Positions 15,616-25,286 of a DNA stretch of 64,000 nt are shown piece by piece. This DNA comes from Marinobacter salicampi (GTDB lineage Bacteria > Pseudomonadota > Gammaproteobacteria > Pseudomonadales > Oleiphilaceae). The translations under genes were made by a program, and so were the position numbers. The notes below the pieces were generated by a model. It was not told where the DNA came from, did not search any database, and saw only the letters and a list, made by a program, of their open reading frames with translations. Where the stretch lies: positions 18,840 through 82,839 of the forward strand of contig NZ_JAAMPF010000006.1 in assembly GCF_011074795.1 (NCBI RefSeq). Reading direction: 5' to 3'. How positions within the stretch are numbered: the first letter of the stretch is position 1; each line of letters starts with the position of its first letter.

Positions 15616-16613
15616 GTCATTCTGCATCACAGGCCTCAAACCCGGAAGCAGCGATTACCCCTGTAGCGCCATCCCAGCGATTGATTGGCGTCTTTTTTCG
15701 GGGCATGGCCATGGGGGCTGCCGATATCGTGCCCGGCGTGTCCGGTGGCACGATCGCCTTCATCACTGGTATCTACTTCCGTTTACTCGAGGCAATCAGT
15801 CGCTTTCCGGAGGTTTTCTGGCGTGAACTCTGCCGGGGCCACCTCAAAGCGTTCTGGCAACGGTCCGATGCGAGCTTTCTAGTCACATTACTGTTCGGCA
15901 TTCTGTTCAGTATTGCGTCACTGGCGGCGATCATCAGCCATGCTCTTGAAACCTACCCGGTCCCTCTCTGGAGCTTTTTCTTCGGCCTCATAACCGCCTC
16001 AGTCTGGCACGTGGCCCGGGAAGTGGTTCGTCCCCGAGCGGTACTGCTTTTTGCGGCCGTGCTGGGGGCAGCGCTGGCCTGGTGGATTACAACCTTGTCT
16101 CCGGTAAGTACAGAGCCCACGTTGTTAGTGCTGTTCGGCGCAGGGGCTATAGCGATTTGCGCGATGATATTGCCCGGCATCTCCGGCAGCTTCATATTGG
16201 TCATCATGGGGCTTTACGCGCCAGTGCTTGATGCTATAAAACAGTTCGAAATGGTAAAGCTGCTTGTTTTTGGGGCGGGGTGTGCCCTGGGGCTGCTATC
16301 TATTGCCCGGGCGCTTACCTGGGCTGTGCGCAGGTTCCACGACTGGGTCCTGGCTTTGCTGACCGGCGTGATGGTAGGCGCCCTGAATAAGGTCTGGCCC
16401 TGGAAGGAGACGGTAACCTGGCGCCTTGACAGTGCCGGCAAAGAAGTGGCGCTGCACCAGGTCAACACCTCACCTCAGCATTTCGCGGAGCTCACAGGAG
16501 CCAGTGCCGATATATACCCGGCCATTGCGGCAGCGGTGCTGGGCTTTGGACTGGTATTTGGGATTGAGTGGCTGGCAGGGCGTTTTGGCGCCGAGCGGGG
16601 ATCAGCAGCCTAG
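15612..16613 (+). CDS. DUF368 membrane protein, likely undecaprenyl-phosphate translocase (PopT-like)
   Basis: A 333-residue inner-membrane protein with about eight to ten hydrophobic spans. The DUF368 signatures are visible: GMAMGAADIVPGVSGGTIAF near the N-terminus and a second related copy ICAMILPGISGSFILVIMG in the middle, an inverted-repeat-like arrangement. DUF368 proteins have been reported as translocases that return the carrier lipid undecaprenyl phosphate to the cytoplasmic face for reuse in wall, LPS and capsule synthesis. It is coupled to pcm by a four-base overlap and lies ahead of nlpD. The function is inferred from the family. Confidence 0.87.
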   Translation: MSHSASQASNPEAAITPVAPSQRLIGVFFRGMAMGAADIVPGVSGGTIAFITGIYFRLLEAISRFPEVFWRELCRGHLKAFWQRSDASFLVTLLFGILFSIASLAAIISHALETYPVPLWSFFFGLITASVWHVAREVVRPRAVLLFAAVLGAALAWWITTLSPVSTEPTLLVLFGAGAIAICAMILPGISGSFILVIMGLYAPVLDAIKQFEMVKLLVFGAGCALGLLSIARALTWAVRRFHDWVLALLTGVMVGALNKVWPWKETVTWRLDSAGKEVALHQVNTSPQHFAELTGASADIYPAIAAAVLGFGLVFGIEWLAGRFGAERGSAA

Positions 16614-16796
16614 TGGTTTGCTGCTTAGTGTTACTTTTATGTCATGAAGGGCGTTTCCAGAGGTAACACATGTGGTGCAAAGGTAACTTGGTTTCGCACG
16701 TAAAATGTGCAATAAATTAGCGAGTTATCGCAATTACTTTATAGTTTGCACTATTTTTAATACGAATTAGAAATATAAAAGGCGATATTTATACTT
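16614..16796. promoter_or_regulatory. AT-rich leader before nlpD with repeated GGTAAC motifs
   Basis: The 183-base gap is clearly richer in A and T than its surroundings. It holds AGGTAAC at 16661-16667 and again at 16681-16687, exactly 20 bases apart, and GTGTTAC at 16628-16634, the inverted complement of GTAACAC at 16663-16669. A possible sigma-70 promoter is TTGCAC (16746-16751) with TAGAAA (16768-16773), spacing 16. The region probably drives nlpD-rpoS. Confidence 0.4.
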
Positions 16797-17684
16797 GTGT
16801 CTTTCCTGTATGGCGTCTTAGGCATCGAGACTTCACGCGTGTCTCGCTCCGGGGCAAGAGCGCGCATTGGCTTTTGGCTCGATGTCGGCAAATGGCCCCG
16901 CATCCGCGTTGGTCTTGTTTTTATCCTTGCGCTCTCTCTTACCGGCTGCAATACCTCCGCTATTTACCAGGACGATGCCTACAACCCACCCGTTTACTGG
17001 GGCCGGCATGTGGTCAAACCGGGGGAAAGCCTATACAGCATAGCCTGGCGGTATGGCCGTGATTACCGTGAACTGGGCAATGCCAACAATATGTCGCCGC
17101 CTTACAGTGTGAAGTCAGGGCAGGTTCTCCGACTTGATCTCCGGGGCAAGGTTACCCAGGCCAGCAGTGGCAGGGCATCTCCGACGCCAACGGCAAAAGC
17201 GCCGCCACCGAGCCAGAAAACCGCCCCCGCCCCCCGTCCCCAAGCAGCTCCGAAAGTGGAAAAGGCACCGGTTGCGGGAGCGCCATTGGCAAAACAGGCC
17301 CAGACTGTCTCTGGTGTAGTCTGGCAGTGGCCACACGTTGGCACCGTAATTGCAGGTTTCTCTACATCAGGTAAAGTCAACAAGGGCATTGATATAGCGG
17401 GTAACGCAGGTGACCCGGTCAAGGCATCAGCCGCAGGGAATGTGGTTTACGCCGGAAGCGGCTTGCTCGGATACGGTAACCTCATTATCGTTAATCATAA
17501 TGAGCATTTTCTAAGCGCTTATGCTCACAACAGGAAAATTCTTGTAAAAGAGGGAGAGGAGGTAAGAGCAGGGCAGACCATTGCGGAGTTGGGGAGCAGC
17601 GGGTCAGACAGGAACAAATTACATTTCGAGATTCGTCGAAATGGCAATCCGGTTGACCCACTTCCATACCTTCCGCCAAGGTGA
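16797..17684 (+). CDS. nlpD: Lipoprotein NlpD, LysM and degenerate M23 (LytM) domains
   Basis: Envelope activator of the septal amidase AmiC. After a membrane segment (VGLVFILALSLTGC) with a lipobox Cys, a LysM domain (HVVKPGESLYSIAWRYGRDYRELG) binds peptidoglycan, a Pro/Ala-rich linker follows, and the C-terminal M23 fold begins with KGIDIAG. Catalytic residues are lost: Asn replaces the first His of HxxxD and Lys the first His of HxH (KLHFEIR), as in E. coli NlpD, so it should activate an amidase rather than cut. The GTG at 16797 gives 295 residues but a long signal; the GTG at 16839 is a plausible shorter start. Confidence 0.92.
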   Translation: MSFLYGVLGIETSRVSRSGARARIGFWLDVGKWPRIRVGLVFILALSLTGCNTSAIYQDDAYNPPVYWGRHVVKPGESLYSIAWRYGRDYRELGNANNMSPPYSVKSGQVLRLDLRGKVTQASSGRASPTPTAKAPPPSQKTAPAPRPQAAPKVEKAPVAGAPLAKQAQTVSGVVWQWPHVGTVIAGFSTSGKVNKGIDIAGNAGDPVKASAAGNVVYAGSGLLGYGNLIIVNHNEHFLSAYAHNRKILVKEGEEVRAGQTIAELGSSGSDRNKLHFEIRRNGNPVDPLPYLPPR

Positions 17685-17797
17685 GGCCGAGCGACTGGTA
17701 AGAACGACAAACTTATAAAATGAATTTAAATTGTCGGATAAGGTATTGTATTAAAAGTAGATGTCCTGAAAGGAAAATTCGAATAATAGTCAGCAGG

Positions 17798-17825
17798 CGT
17801 TCACGATAATAAAAACCAGTGAACG
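17798..17825 (+). promoter_or_regulatory. Stem-loop in the rpoS leader
   Basis: CGTTCAC (17798-17804) pairs perfectly with GTGAACG (17819-17825) around a 14-base, A-rich loop (GATAATAAAAACCA). It ends about 33 bases before the rpoS ATG. An A-rich loop in an rpoS leader could be an Hfq or sRNA contact, or the inverted repeat could be a protein operator; the sequence alone does not tell. Confidence 0.4.
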
Positions 17826-17858
17826 ATAAAACAGGGTCATTGAAAGGCGGGGCAAGTT

Positions 17859-18863
17859 ATGTCAGCAGAGCATGAAGATATTATTGTTGATCGTGTCGCA
17901 GATGTAGAAGATTCAGATGATGAAACCTTGACCAGCGTAACTGGGGAAATCGATACTCCGGTTGCGGATGAAGGATCCGGAAAAGACGATTTACCCGCAA
18001 GAGGCACCGGCCGCTACTTTGGCAACCAGAAACAACTGGATGCCACCCAGCTTTACCTCAACGAAATTGGTTTTTCTCCCCTCCTGACTCCCGAAGAGGA
18101 AGTTTACTTCGCCCGTCTCGCCCGCAAAGGCGAAGAATCCGGTCGCAAGCGAATGATTGAGAGCAACCTTCGGCTGGTGGTGAAAATCGCTCGGCGCTAT
18201 GTAAACCGGGGCCTGACCTTGCTCGACCTGATAGAGGAAGGCAACCTGGGTCTCATTCGGGCAGTCGAGAAGTTTGACCCGGAAAGGGGCTTTCGTTTTT
18301 CAACCTATGCCACCTGGTGGATCCGTCAGACCATTGAACGCGCGATCATGAACCAGACGCGGACCATCCGCTTGCCCATTCATGTGGTAAAGGAACTGAA
18401 CCTGTATCTACGGGCTGCCCGCGAGCTGACGCAGAAGCTTGATCACGAGCCGTCGGCTGAAGAAATAGCCCACATGGTAGACAAGCCTGTAGCTGACGTT
18501 AAGCGCATGCTGGGTCTTAACGAACGGGTGGCGTCAATGGATACGCCCATCGGCGCCAATGGCGAGAAGTCCTTACTCGATACGGTCGCCGATGAAGCCG
18601 CTTCCGACCCTGCCGATCTGCTTCAGGACAATAATATGCGAGGCTGCATCGCCAACTGGCTTGATCAGCTCAGCGACAAGCAGCAAGAGGTCCTGTCGCG
18701 CCGGTTTGGCCTGCGTGGTTACCAGACCAGTACTCTGGAGGAGGTCGGCCAGGAAATCGGACTGACCCGTGAGCGGGTAAGGCAGATTCAGGTTGAGGCA
18801 CTTCGTCGCCTCCGGGAAATCCTTGAAAAAGAGGGCCTGTCTGGCACCATGCTCTTCAAATAA
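17859..18863 (+). CDS. rpoS: RNA polymerase sigma factor RpoS
   Basis: Stationary-phase and general-stress sigma factor, 334 residues. Region 1.2 onward: [21 protein letters not shown]; region 2 (core binding and -10 recognition): [40 protein letters not shown] and [17 protein letters not shown]; region 3: [20 protein letters not shown]; region 4 with the -35 helix: [20 protein letters not shown]. The N-terminal 50 residues are acidic and less conserved, as is usual. It lies 174 bases after nlpD in the standard nlpD-rpoS order and is followed by a terminator. Confidence 0.98.
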   Translation: MSAEHEDIIVDRVADVEDSDDETLTSVTGEIDTPVADEGSGKDDLPARGTGRYFGNQKQLDATQLYLNEIGFSPLLTPEEEVYFARLARKGEESGRKRMIESNLRLVVKIARRYVNRGLTLLDLIEEGNLGLIRAVEKFDPERGFRFSTYATWWIRQTIERAIMNQTRTIRLPIHVVKELNLYLRAARELTQKLDHEPSAEEIAHMVDKPVADVKRMLGLNERVASMDTPIGANGEKSLLDTVADEAASDPADLLQDNNMRGCIANWLDQLSDKQQEVLSRRFGLRGYQTSTLEEVGQEIGLTRERVRQIQVEALRRLREILEKEGLSGTMLFK

Positions 18864-18895
18864 GCTATCTCAAAGGCTTTCGAGAGGAATCAAAG

Positions 18896-18927
18896 GTCGG
18901 GCGGCCAGGGCTGCCCGGGCTTTTTTT
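18896..18927 (+). terminator. Intrinsic terminator after rpoS
   Basis: CGGGCGGC (18898-18905) and GCTGCCCG (18910-18917) form an eight-pair stem with one G-U pair and a CAGG loop, followed by seven T residues at 18921-18927. Confidence 0.8.
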
Positions 18928-19084
18928 GGCGTCAGCAAATGAGAACTAAGTAATATTGGGCAAGAGGCCTGCCTGCTAAAATCAGCCTGCCTGGCGTGGT
19001 ACATGATGTCGATCGCGGGTAGACGGAAGTGAGCTCATGAAGAAGCCCACTCGACAAATAATAATGACTGAAAAGGAATGGACG

Positions 19085-19657
19085 ATGAACAAGGCCCTTG
19101 CAACGATTACCTCCACGCTGCTGCTGGCAGTCATGAGTGTGCCAGCAAACGCGCTCAACATTGAAGGTGTAGACCTCCCGGAAACCATGTCGACTGATGG
19201 GACTGAACTCAAGCTTAACGGAGCCGGTGTCCGCTCCAAGTGGTTCATGGACCTCTACGTGGGAGGACTTTATGTCCCGGAAACCAGCGCGGACGCTGGA
19301 CGCATCATTGCAGCTGATGAGCATCAGGCAATAACCCTGCACATTATTTCGGGAATGATCACAAGTGACCGTATGACCTCTGCCACCTTGGAAGGTTTTG
19401 AAGCCTCAACTGATGACAATATGGCCCCTATTCAGGACGAAATCGATGAGTTCATGAAGGTCTTTGAAGAAGAAATCAAGGAAGGGGATGTCTTCGAGCT
19501 CGTCTATCAGCCTGACTCCGGTGTTCATGTGTACAAGAATGATGAAGAGCGCGGCGTCATCGGAGGCATGGAATTCAAGAAAGCCCTGTTTGGGATCTGG
19601 CTATCTGACGAGCCAGCCCAGAAAGACCTAAAGCAGGACATGCTCGGCCGGCGTTAA
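19085..19657 (+). CDS. Periplasmic chalcone-isomerase-like protein
   Basis: A 190-residue exported protein of the bacterial chalcone-isomerase-like family. It begins MNKALATITSTLLLAVMSVP with cleavage expected near ANA-LN, then shows the family blocks LKLNGAGVRSKWFMDLYVGG and LYVPE. In plants the fold isomerises chalcones or binds fatty acids; the bacterial role is unknown and enzyme activity should not be assumed. The ATG at 19085 follows AAAGGAAT; the ATG at 19037 adds a charged leader that would spoil the signal peptide. It lies alone between the rpoS terminator and a hairpin shared with nth. Confidence 0.8.
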   Translation: MNKALATITSTLLLAVMSVPANALNIEGVDLPETMSTDGTELKLNGAGVRSKWFMDLYVGGLYVPETSADAGRIIAADEHQAITLHIISGMITSDRMTSATLEGFEASTDDNMAPIQDEIDEFMKVFEEEIKEGDVFELVYQPDSGVHVYKNDEERGVIGGMEFKKALFGIWLSDEPAQKDLKQDMLGRR

Positions 19658-19664
19658 TCAGCCA

Positions 19665-19690
19665 ACAGCAGCGCTCTCGGGCGCTGCTGT
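19665..19690. terminator. Hairpin between convergent genes (chalcone-isomerase-like and nth)
   Basis: ACAGCAGCGC (19665-19674) pairs perfectly with GCGCTGCTGT (19681-19690) across a six-base loop. No long T tract follows on either strand, but the position eight bases after one stop and about 45 bases after the other suggests a shared terminator or transcript end stabiliser. Confidence 0.55.
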
Positions 19691-19735
19691 CCCGCCTTTG
19701 AAAGTCTCGGAGAGACTGGTCTTAAGGGAGATAGG

Positions 19736-20377
19736 TCAGTCCTGATAGTCCCGCTTCTGTTTGAATTCACATAGGTCTTCAATGATGCATATGCCGCAAC
19801 GGGGCTTGCGTGCCACGCAAGTGTAGCGACCGTGGAGAATCAGCCAGTGATGGGCATCCTGAAGAAATTCCCGGGGCACTAACCGCATCAGGCGCTTCTC
19901 TACCTCTAGCACATTCTTGCCGGGAGCAATGCCTGTGCGATTGGCTACGCGGAAAATGTGGGTGTCGACAGCCATGGCCGACTGGCCAAAAGCCGTGTTC
20001 AACACCACATTGGCAGTTTTGCGTCCAACCCCGGGCAGGGCTTCAAGAGCTTCACGATTGTCCGGCACTTCGCTGTCATGCTCTTCCACCAGCTTGCGGC
20101 AGGTCTTGATGACGTTTTCGGCCTTGCTGTTATAAAGCCCGATCGTTTTTATGTACTCCTTGAGTCCGTCGACGCCCAGGGCAAGAATGGACTCCGGTGT
20201 ATTGGCCACGGGAAACAGCTTCGCGGTGGCTTTGTTAACGCCAACGTCTGTCGCCTGAGCGGATAAGATGACAGCGATCAGCAGCTCAAACGGCGACGAA
20301 TACACCAGTTCTGTGGTTGGTGTGGGGTTAGCCGCGCGCAAGCGTTCAAAAATCTGGGTTCGTTTGTCCCTGTTCAT
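19736..20377 (-). CDS. nth: Endonuclease III
   Basis: DNA glycosylase/AP lyase that removes oxidised pyrimidines. The 213-residue product shows the helix-hairpin-helix [20 protein letters not shown] with catalytic Lys, the catalytic Asp in [11 protein letters not shown], and the 4Fe-4S ligands in [17 protein letters not shown]. Its ATG overlaps the rsxE stop by four bases, so it is the last gene of the rsx run, the classical rsx-nth arrangement. Confidence 0.97.
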   Translation of the reverse strand: MNRDKRTQIFERLRAANPTPTTELVYSSPFELLIAVILSAQATDVGVNKATAKLFPVANTPESILALGVDGLKEYIKTIGLYNSKAENVIKTCRKLVEEHDSEVPDNREALEALPGVGRKTANVVLNTAFGQSAMAVDTHIFRVANRTGIAPGKNVLEVEKRLMRLVPREFLQDAHHWLILHGRYTCVARKPRCGICIIEDLCEFKQKRDYQD

Positions 20378-21102
20378 GCCGACTCCTGGGAAACCTGGCC
20401 GGTTACTCTGACCCTCTTACTGCCCGGGATAGCGGCCTGGTCCGTGACCAGAAGTCGCCTTTGGGCAATGCGGTTGTCGATACTGTTTTTGAGCGCGATA
20501 AGAAGTCCAAGACCTACAAAAGCTCCCGGAGGCAGGACCATGAAGAGAACATCCGGATAGCCCTGGACCGGCCCAAGTTGCCAGTCACGGGCCATGGGAC
20601 CGAGCAACAGCTCCATATTGGCGAACAGGGTGCCCTGACCGACCATTTCCCTGAGCCCCCCAAGGACCACAAGCACCACCAGAAAGCCAAGGCCCATCAT
20701 GAAGCCGTCCAGGGCGGCTGCGCCAGGACGATTTTTGGAAGCAAATGCGTCTGCCCGCCCCAGGATCGCGCAGTTGGTCACGATAAGGGGTATGAAGATT
20801 CCCAGAATCTGGTAGAGCTCGTAGGTGAACGCCTGCATCAGGAGTTCGGCGCATGTCACCAGTGAAGCAATGATCATGACAAAAGCTGGCAGGCGAACCG
20901 AGTCACTGACGAAGTTGCGGATCAGCGATACAGCCAGATTTGACCCCAAGAGTACCATGAGGGTAGCCAGTCCCAGGCCGATGGCGTTAACGACCGTGCT
21001 GGTTACCGCCAACAGCGGGCATAACCCAAGCACCTGCACCAGCGCCGGGTTGTTGCTCCAGAGCCCATCTCTGATAATTTCGCGGCTGGTCTTTGTGGTC
21101 AC
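20374..21102 (-). CDS. rsxE: Rnf/Rsx electron transport complex subunit E
   Basis: Multi-span inner-membrane subunit of the Rnf/Rsx complex, which couples electron flow between ferredoxin and NADH to ion movement and in E. coli also keeps SoxR reduced. The 242-residue product opens [20 protein letters not shown] and contains [20 protein letters not shown], the RnfE signature holding the cysteine near the membrane centre. RsxE and RsxA are homologous and together bind an intramembrane iron-sulfur cluster. It overlaps rsxG and nth by four bases each. Confidence 0.96.
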   Translation of the reverse strand: MTTKTSREIIRDGLWSNNPALVQVLGLCPLLAVTSTVVNAIGLGLATLMVLLGSNLAVSLIRNFVSDSVRLPAFVMIIASLVTCAELLMQAFTYELYQILGIFIPLIVTNCAILGRADAFASKNRPGAAALDGFMMGLGFLVVLVVLGGLREMVGQGTLFANMELLLGPMARDWQLGPVQGYPDVLFMVLPPGAFVGLGLLIALKNSIDNRIAQRRLLVTDQAAIPGSKRVRVTGQVSQESA

Positions 21103-21752
21103 TGCCCTGGCTCCTGTTTTGTTGCACTGGCTGGTTCGCCCAATAGTTGCTGGCGATGATCCCTAAAATAGAGCAGGGCGTCGCGCACAGCGCCTACCAC
21201 GGCCCTGGGTGTGATGGTGGCGCCAGTAAACTGGTCAAAGCTGCCGCCGTCTTTGGCAACGCGCCAACGGTCAACCTCAGGTCTGCCCAGGGCCTTGCCT
21301 TCGAAGGACCGGATCCAGTCAGACTTACGCAGTTCCACTTTATCTCCCAGGCCAGGAGTCTCCCGGTGGCTGGTTACCCGGACCCCAAGCACTTCACCAT
21401 CCGGGTCTATGCCAACCAGAAGCCGGATATCGCCGGAGTAACCATTCCGGGCAACTACCGGAAGAATGACACCTACCGGATAACCATCGTTTCGCGCTAT
21501 CCAGGCCTGGGCTGGCTCTCTGATTCCAAGCAATGGGTGCGGCGTCAGCGGCACGGTGGTTGAAATCAGATCATTGTCGTGTGTCTGCTCCGGAATGATT
21601 TCGTACAGCGCCGACGCCTCGGCCTTGCGAACCTGCTGGTCTATCCGATCCTCGGTCAGCACCTGCGTAGCTGCAATGGTGCCAGCGGTGATGGTGGCAA
21701 AAAGCCCGAGGCCGATTGCGCTTCGCAGGATGGACTCTCCGATCGGTGCCAT
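21099..21752 (-). CDS. rsxG: Rnf/Rsx electron transport complex subunit G
   Basis: Periplasmic flavoprotein subunit with one N-terminal membrane anchor ([20 protein letters not shown]). The covalent FMN site is [12 protein letters not shown], in which the Thr of GAT is the residue flavinylated by Apb[18 protein letters not shown] and [10 protein letters not shown] are further RnfG blocks. 217 residues. The start is directly adjacent to the rsxD stop. No apbE flavin transferase is in the window; one would be needed elsewhere. Confidence 0.95.
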   Translation of the reverse strand: MAPIGESILRSAIGLGLFATITAGTIAATQVLTEDRIDQQVRKAEASALYEIIPEQTHDNDLISTTVPLTPHPLLGIREPAQAWIARNDGYPVGVILPVVARNGYSGDIRLLVGIDPDGEVLGVRVTSHRETPGLGDKVELRKSDWIRSFEGKALGRPEVDRWRVAKDGGSFDQFTGATITPRAVVGAVRDALLYFRDHRQQLLGEPASATKQEPGQ

Positions 21753-22805
21753 TTAACGAGCCTCCGTGCGGCTTGCCAGACCACGCCTCGGCTTTTTATG
21801 GCCATAAGTACGGGGGGGCGTGTAATGGTCAATAAAAGGCACGGCAAAGTTCATCAACAGAACCGCGAACGCCAGGGCATCCGGGTAGCTGCCCCAGGTG
21901 CGGATGATATAGAGGATGATGCCAATGCCGGCGCCGTAGATCAGTTTGCCCTGATGACTGGTGGCAGCGGAGACCGGGTCGGTGGCTATAAAGAAGGCTC
22001 CAAGCATGGTGGCGCCGGCGAACAGGTGGAGCGATAGTGGCGTGTACTGGTCAGGATTGGTGCCGAAAGCCAGGCTCATGAAGACCAGGGCCGCGAGCAG
22101 GCTCACGGGAATATGCCAGCTGATGATTCTCAGAAACACCAATCCGAGCCCACCCGCCAGAAAGGCTGCGTTTACCCATTCCCAGCCCCTGGCAATGCCG
22201 TCTCCGAAGGTCGGGTGCCCGGTGACCTCGGCCGACATGCGGGTCGTTATATCGTGTTTGTAGACGTCCAGCGGAGTGGCCATGGTGTAAGCGTCAATGG
22301 TGGTCTGCTGGCCCGGAAAAATGATCCCCATGGTCTCAGTAAAGCCCGGCGCGCTGGCAAGACCCATGGGTGCGGCCCAGTTGGTGGTCATGGCCACGGG
22401 AAACGAGATCAGGGCCAGGGCGTAACCGACCATGGCGGGGTTGAAGGGGTTGGCTCCGAGTCCGCCGTAAAGCTGTTTAGCCATGACGATGGCTGAAATT
22501 ACCGCAATGGCAGACACCCACCAGGGAGCCAGTGGCGGCAGCGCCAGCCCCAGCAGGAGCCCGGTCACAGCAGCCGTATTATCCTTCAGGACTGACTTGA
22601 TCGGTCGCTCCCGTAGTCGTAGCACCGCGGCTTCGGCGCCAATCGCCAGGGCGATACACCAAAGAACGTTGATCAGATTGCCCCAGCCAAAGAACAGGGT
22701 CTGTGCCAGCAGCCCCGGCATTGTCAATACAATGACCCAAAGCATTAGTTGTGATGTGCTGCGAGCCTGGCGGGCATGGGGAGAGGTCTGTTGTGTTAAC
22801 GCCAT
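21753..22805 (-). CDS. rsxD: Rnf/Rsx electron transport complex subunit D
   Basis: Polytopic membrane subunit of 350 residues, homologous to NqrB. It has about ten hydrophobic spans; [20 protein letters not shown] and [20 protein letters not shown] are RnfD signatures. The expected FMN-Thr site is [13 protein letters not shown]; the residue before AT is Met rather than the usual Gly or Ser, while Thr is kept. The gene begins 21 bases after rsxC. Confidence 0.95.
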   Translation of the reverse strand: MALTQQTSPHARQARSTSQLMLWVIVLTMPGLLAQTLFFGWGNLINVLWCIALAIGAEAAVLRLRERPIKSVLKDNTAAVTGLLLGLALPPLAPWWVSAIAVISAIVMAKQLYGGLGANPFNPAMVGYALALISFPVAMTTNWAAPMGLASAPGFTETMGIIFPGQQTTIDAYTMATPLDVYKHDITTRMSAEVTGHPTFGDGIARGWEWVNAAFLAGGLGLVFLRIISWHIPVSLLAALVFMSLAFGTNPDQYTPLSLHLFAGATMLGAFFIATDPVSAATSHQGKLIYGAGIGIILYIIRTWGSYPDALAFAVLLMNFAVPFIDHYTPPRTYGHKKPRRGLASRTEAR

Positions 22806-22826
22806 GAACTGCTGGCCCTGCTGGAA

Positions 22827-24641
22827 TTAATCATGATGGTTTGCGGCCTCGGCTGACTCAGCCTGGGCCCGGTCGAATGCAACCTGTGCCCGTGCGACCC
22901 GGTCCTGGTTTTTGGTCACCGCGCGCTCAAGCTTTTCCCTGTTGTCTGTCTCTGCGGACCTGGCCTCGGTCAGCATGGCCTCCATGGTGGCCAGCTTTTC
23001 CTGAGCCTGGGCCAGCTGGAGTCTGAGGCTTTTCAGGTCGGGTTCACCAGAAGATTTTGGGGCCGGTTCTTCAGAGCTGGCGGCCCCAGCCGGTGTTTCC
23101 TGTCTTTTTCGGGCCAGCGCTGCCTGTACAGCTGCAGCCTTGGCTTGACGGTCGTCTTTAGATGGCTGGCCCTGATCCGGCTTTTCGGCTTTTCTGGCCT
23201 GGGCTTTGGCTGCCGCCTGAGCCCGCTCCCTCTTGCGGGCCTCCTTTTCCGCTTGCTCCCGCTCAAGCCGGGCCTGGCGTGCTTCGAAACGCTCGCGGGC
23301 CTGATCCGATTTGAGCTGCTCGATTCGTTGGGTGCGGATTTCACCTTTGGCAAAGCGATAGTATTGGACCAGCGGGATACTGCTCGGGCAAACATAGGAG
23401 CAGGCACCGCACTCAATGCAATCGAACAGGTTCAGGTGCTCTGCCTTGTCGAACTCCTCGGACCGGGCGTACCAGAACAATTGCTGTGGCAAAAGCTCCA
23501 TCGGGCATACTTCAGCACAGGCCCCGCAGCGAATGCAGGGTTGTTCCGGCGGCGGCTCATCAAGCTCACCGGGAGCGGCAGCAATAACGCAATTGGTTGT
23601 TTTCACCACGGGCACGCTGTCAGTCTGGAGTGTGAAACCCATCATTGGCCCGCCCATGATCAGGCGTTCCAGTCGGTTCGGGTTCAGACGAGCCCGGGCC
23701 AGCAGATGGCTGATAGGGGTTCCCAGCAGCACTTCATAGTTTGCCGGCTGCGCCAGTGCCTGGCCCGTCAGCGTCGTGATGCGGCTGAGCAAGGGTTCGC
23801 CGTGAAGCACAGCCCGGGATACCGCGAGGGCCGTACCCACGTTCTGACAAACCACGCCGACATCGGCAGGAATGCCGTTATAGGGAACTTCCAGCCCGGT
23901 AAGAATGTGGATGAGCTGTTTTTCGCCGCCGGACGGGTATTTGGTCGGGATGACAGCAATCTCAATGCCCGAGTCGCCGACCGCATCCTGTAAAGCTGCA
24001 ATGGCTTCGGGTTTGTTGTCTTCAATACCAATCACGCAGCGTTCGGGCTTTAGAAGCCAGGCCATGATTTGCGCCCCTTCGACCACCTCTGCCGCTCTTT
24101 CTCGCATCAACATGTCATCAGCGGTGATGTAGGGCTCACATTCTGCGCCATTCAATACAAGGGTCATGACCTTTTTATCACCGGGCGACCGCAATTTTAC
24201 ACTGGTGGGAAAGCCAGCCCCGCCAAGGCCGACAATGCCCAGATCGCGCACGCGTGCCAGCACCTGTGAAATCTCGCGACTTCGGTAATCGGTCATCGGG
24301 TGTCGTTCCGTCCAGGCATCTTCACCGTCGGGTATCAGTACAATACACCAGTCCAGAAGGCCTGAGGGGTGGGGCACGGGCATCTTGAGAACTGACTCAA
24401 TCACGCCGGAGGTGGGCGCATGCAACGGCACACCCATTGAACCTAGGGCATCGGCCAGACAGTCGCCTTTCAGTACCCGGTCTCCCGGTTGCACCCGGGT
24501 TTCTGCGGGCGAACCGACATGCTGCTGCAGGGGCAAAACAAGCTGGTCAGGCAGACCCGCCTGCTGGATTGGTGCTGAAGTGGACTGATGCTTGTTGGGG
24601 AGAGGGTGTACCCCGCCGTTAAAATCCCACAGCTTCGTCAT
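22827..24641 (-). CDS. rsxC: Rnf/Rsx electron transport complex subunit C
   Basis: Peripheral NADH/FMN and iron-sulfur subunit, homologous to part of complex I NuoF. The N-terminal half has [16 protein letters not shown] (NADH/FMN-binding Gly-rich loop) and [14 protein letters not shown]. Two 4Fe-4S motifs follow: [17 protein letters not shown] and [16 protein letters not shown]. After about residue 425 a long charged Ala/Glu/Lys/Arg-rich tail of about 170 residues extends to the end and looks like coiled coil; this tail is common but highly variable in gammaproteobacterial RsxC. 604 residues. It overlaps rsxB by four bases. Confidence 0.96.
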   Translation of the reverse strand: MTKLWDFNGGVHPLPNKHQSTSAPIQQAGLPDQLVLPLQQHVGSPAETRVQPGDRVLKGDCLADALGSMGVPLHAPTSGVIESVLKMPVPHPSGLLDWCIVLIPDGEDAWTERHPMTDYRSREISQVLARVRDLGIVGLGGAGFPTSVKLRSPGDKKVMTLVLNGAECEPYITADDMLMRERAAEVVEGAQIMAWLLKPERCVIGIEDNKPEAIAALQDAVGDSGIEIAVIPTKYPSGGEKQLIHILTGLEVPYNGIPADVGVVCQNVGTALAVSRAVLHGEPLLSRITTLTGQALAQPANYEVLLGTPISHLLARARLNPNRLERLIMGGPMMGFTLQTDSVPVVKTTNCVIAAAPGELDEPPPEQPCIRCGACAEVCPMELLPQQLFWYARSEEFDKAEHLNLFDCIECGACSYVCPSSIPLVQYYRFAKGEIRTQRIEQLKSDQARERFEARQARLEREQAEKEARKRERAQAAAKAQARKAEKPDQGQPSKDDRQAKAAAVQAALARKRQETPAGAASSEEPAPKSSGEPDLKSLRLQLAQAQEKLATMEAMLTEARSAETDNREKLERAVTKNQDRVARAQVAFDRAQAESAEAANHHD

Positions 24642-25216
24642 GCGCCCACCGTATCCCTGTCAGTGGCAATGATTGCCGATCGGGGTGGGCTCCAGGTCCA
24701 GCTACGAATGTCGGGCTCGACAGTGACCATGTCGATACAGTCAACAGGGCAGGGCTCGACGCAGAGGTCACAGCCGGTGCATTCGCTCTGGATTACGGTA
24801 TGCATGTGTTTCGCCGCGCCAAGGATAGCGTCCACCGGACACGCCTGGATGCATTTCGTGCAACCGATGCATTCATCCTCCCGGATGACAGCGACCCGGG
24901 TGTCCTGCTCAATGCCATGCTCTGCATCAAGTGGCTGGGGCTCAATGTCCAGCAGGTCGGCAAGGGCCTTGATGGTGCCCTCGCCACCAGGGGGGCATTT
25001 GTTGATGGCATCCCCATCGGCGATCGACTCAGCGTAAGGGCGACACCCCGGGAAACCGCACTGGCCACACTGGGTCTGGGGCAGCAGCGAGTCGATTTCT
25101 TCCACCAGTGGGTTGCCCTCAACACGAAAGCGTTCGGCCGCATACCCAAGCAGGGCACCGAAAACGATGGCAAGTGCCACCAGGACAGCAATAGCAACAA
25201 GAAAGCCGGTCCACAT
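24638..25216 (-). CDS. rsxB: Rnf/Rsx electron transport complex subunit B
   Basis: Ferredoxin-like subunit of 192 residues. An N-terminal membrane anchor ([20 protein letters not shown]) is followed by the Fes domain [16 protein letters not shown] and two 4Fe-4S ferredoxin motifs, [16 protein letters not shown] and [16 protein letters not shown]. It passes electrons between RsxC and the membrane subunits. It begins 70 bases after rsxA; that short gap shows no separate gene. Confidence 0.96.
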   Translation of the reverse strand: MWTGFLVAIAVLVALAIVFGALLGYAAERFRVEGNPLVEEIDSLLPQTQCGQCGFPGCRPYAESIADGDAINKCPPGGEGTIKALADLLDIEPQPLDAEHGIEQDTRVAVIREDECIGCTKCIQACPVDAILGAAKHMHTVIQSECTGCDLCVEPCPVDCIDMVTVEPDIRSWTWSPPRSAIIATDRDTVGA

Positions 25217-25286
25217 CAGGCGATTACCTCAATGTCTGACAGGGCAAAGGGTGCGCAGGGGAGTCGCTGCTCATTGACCATCATGG

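Noticed and set aside
18864..19084. Possible rsmZ-type regulatory RNA downstream of rpoS, as in Pseudomonas
   Set aside because: The region lacks the repeated GGA-bearing loops expected for such an RNA; only a terminator is clear.
23145..23993. 282-codon open frame opposite rsxC
   Set aside because: Shadow of rsxC; the rsxC iron-sulfur motifs on the other strand settle the coding strand.
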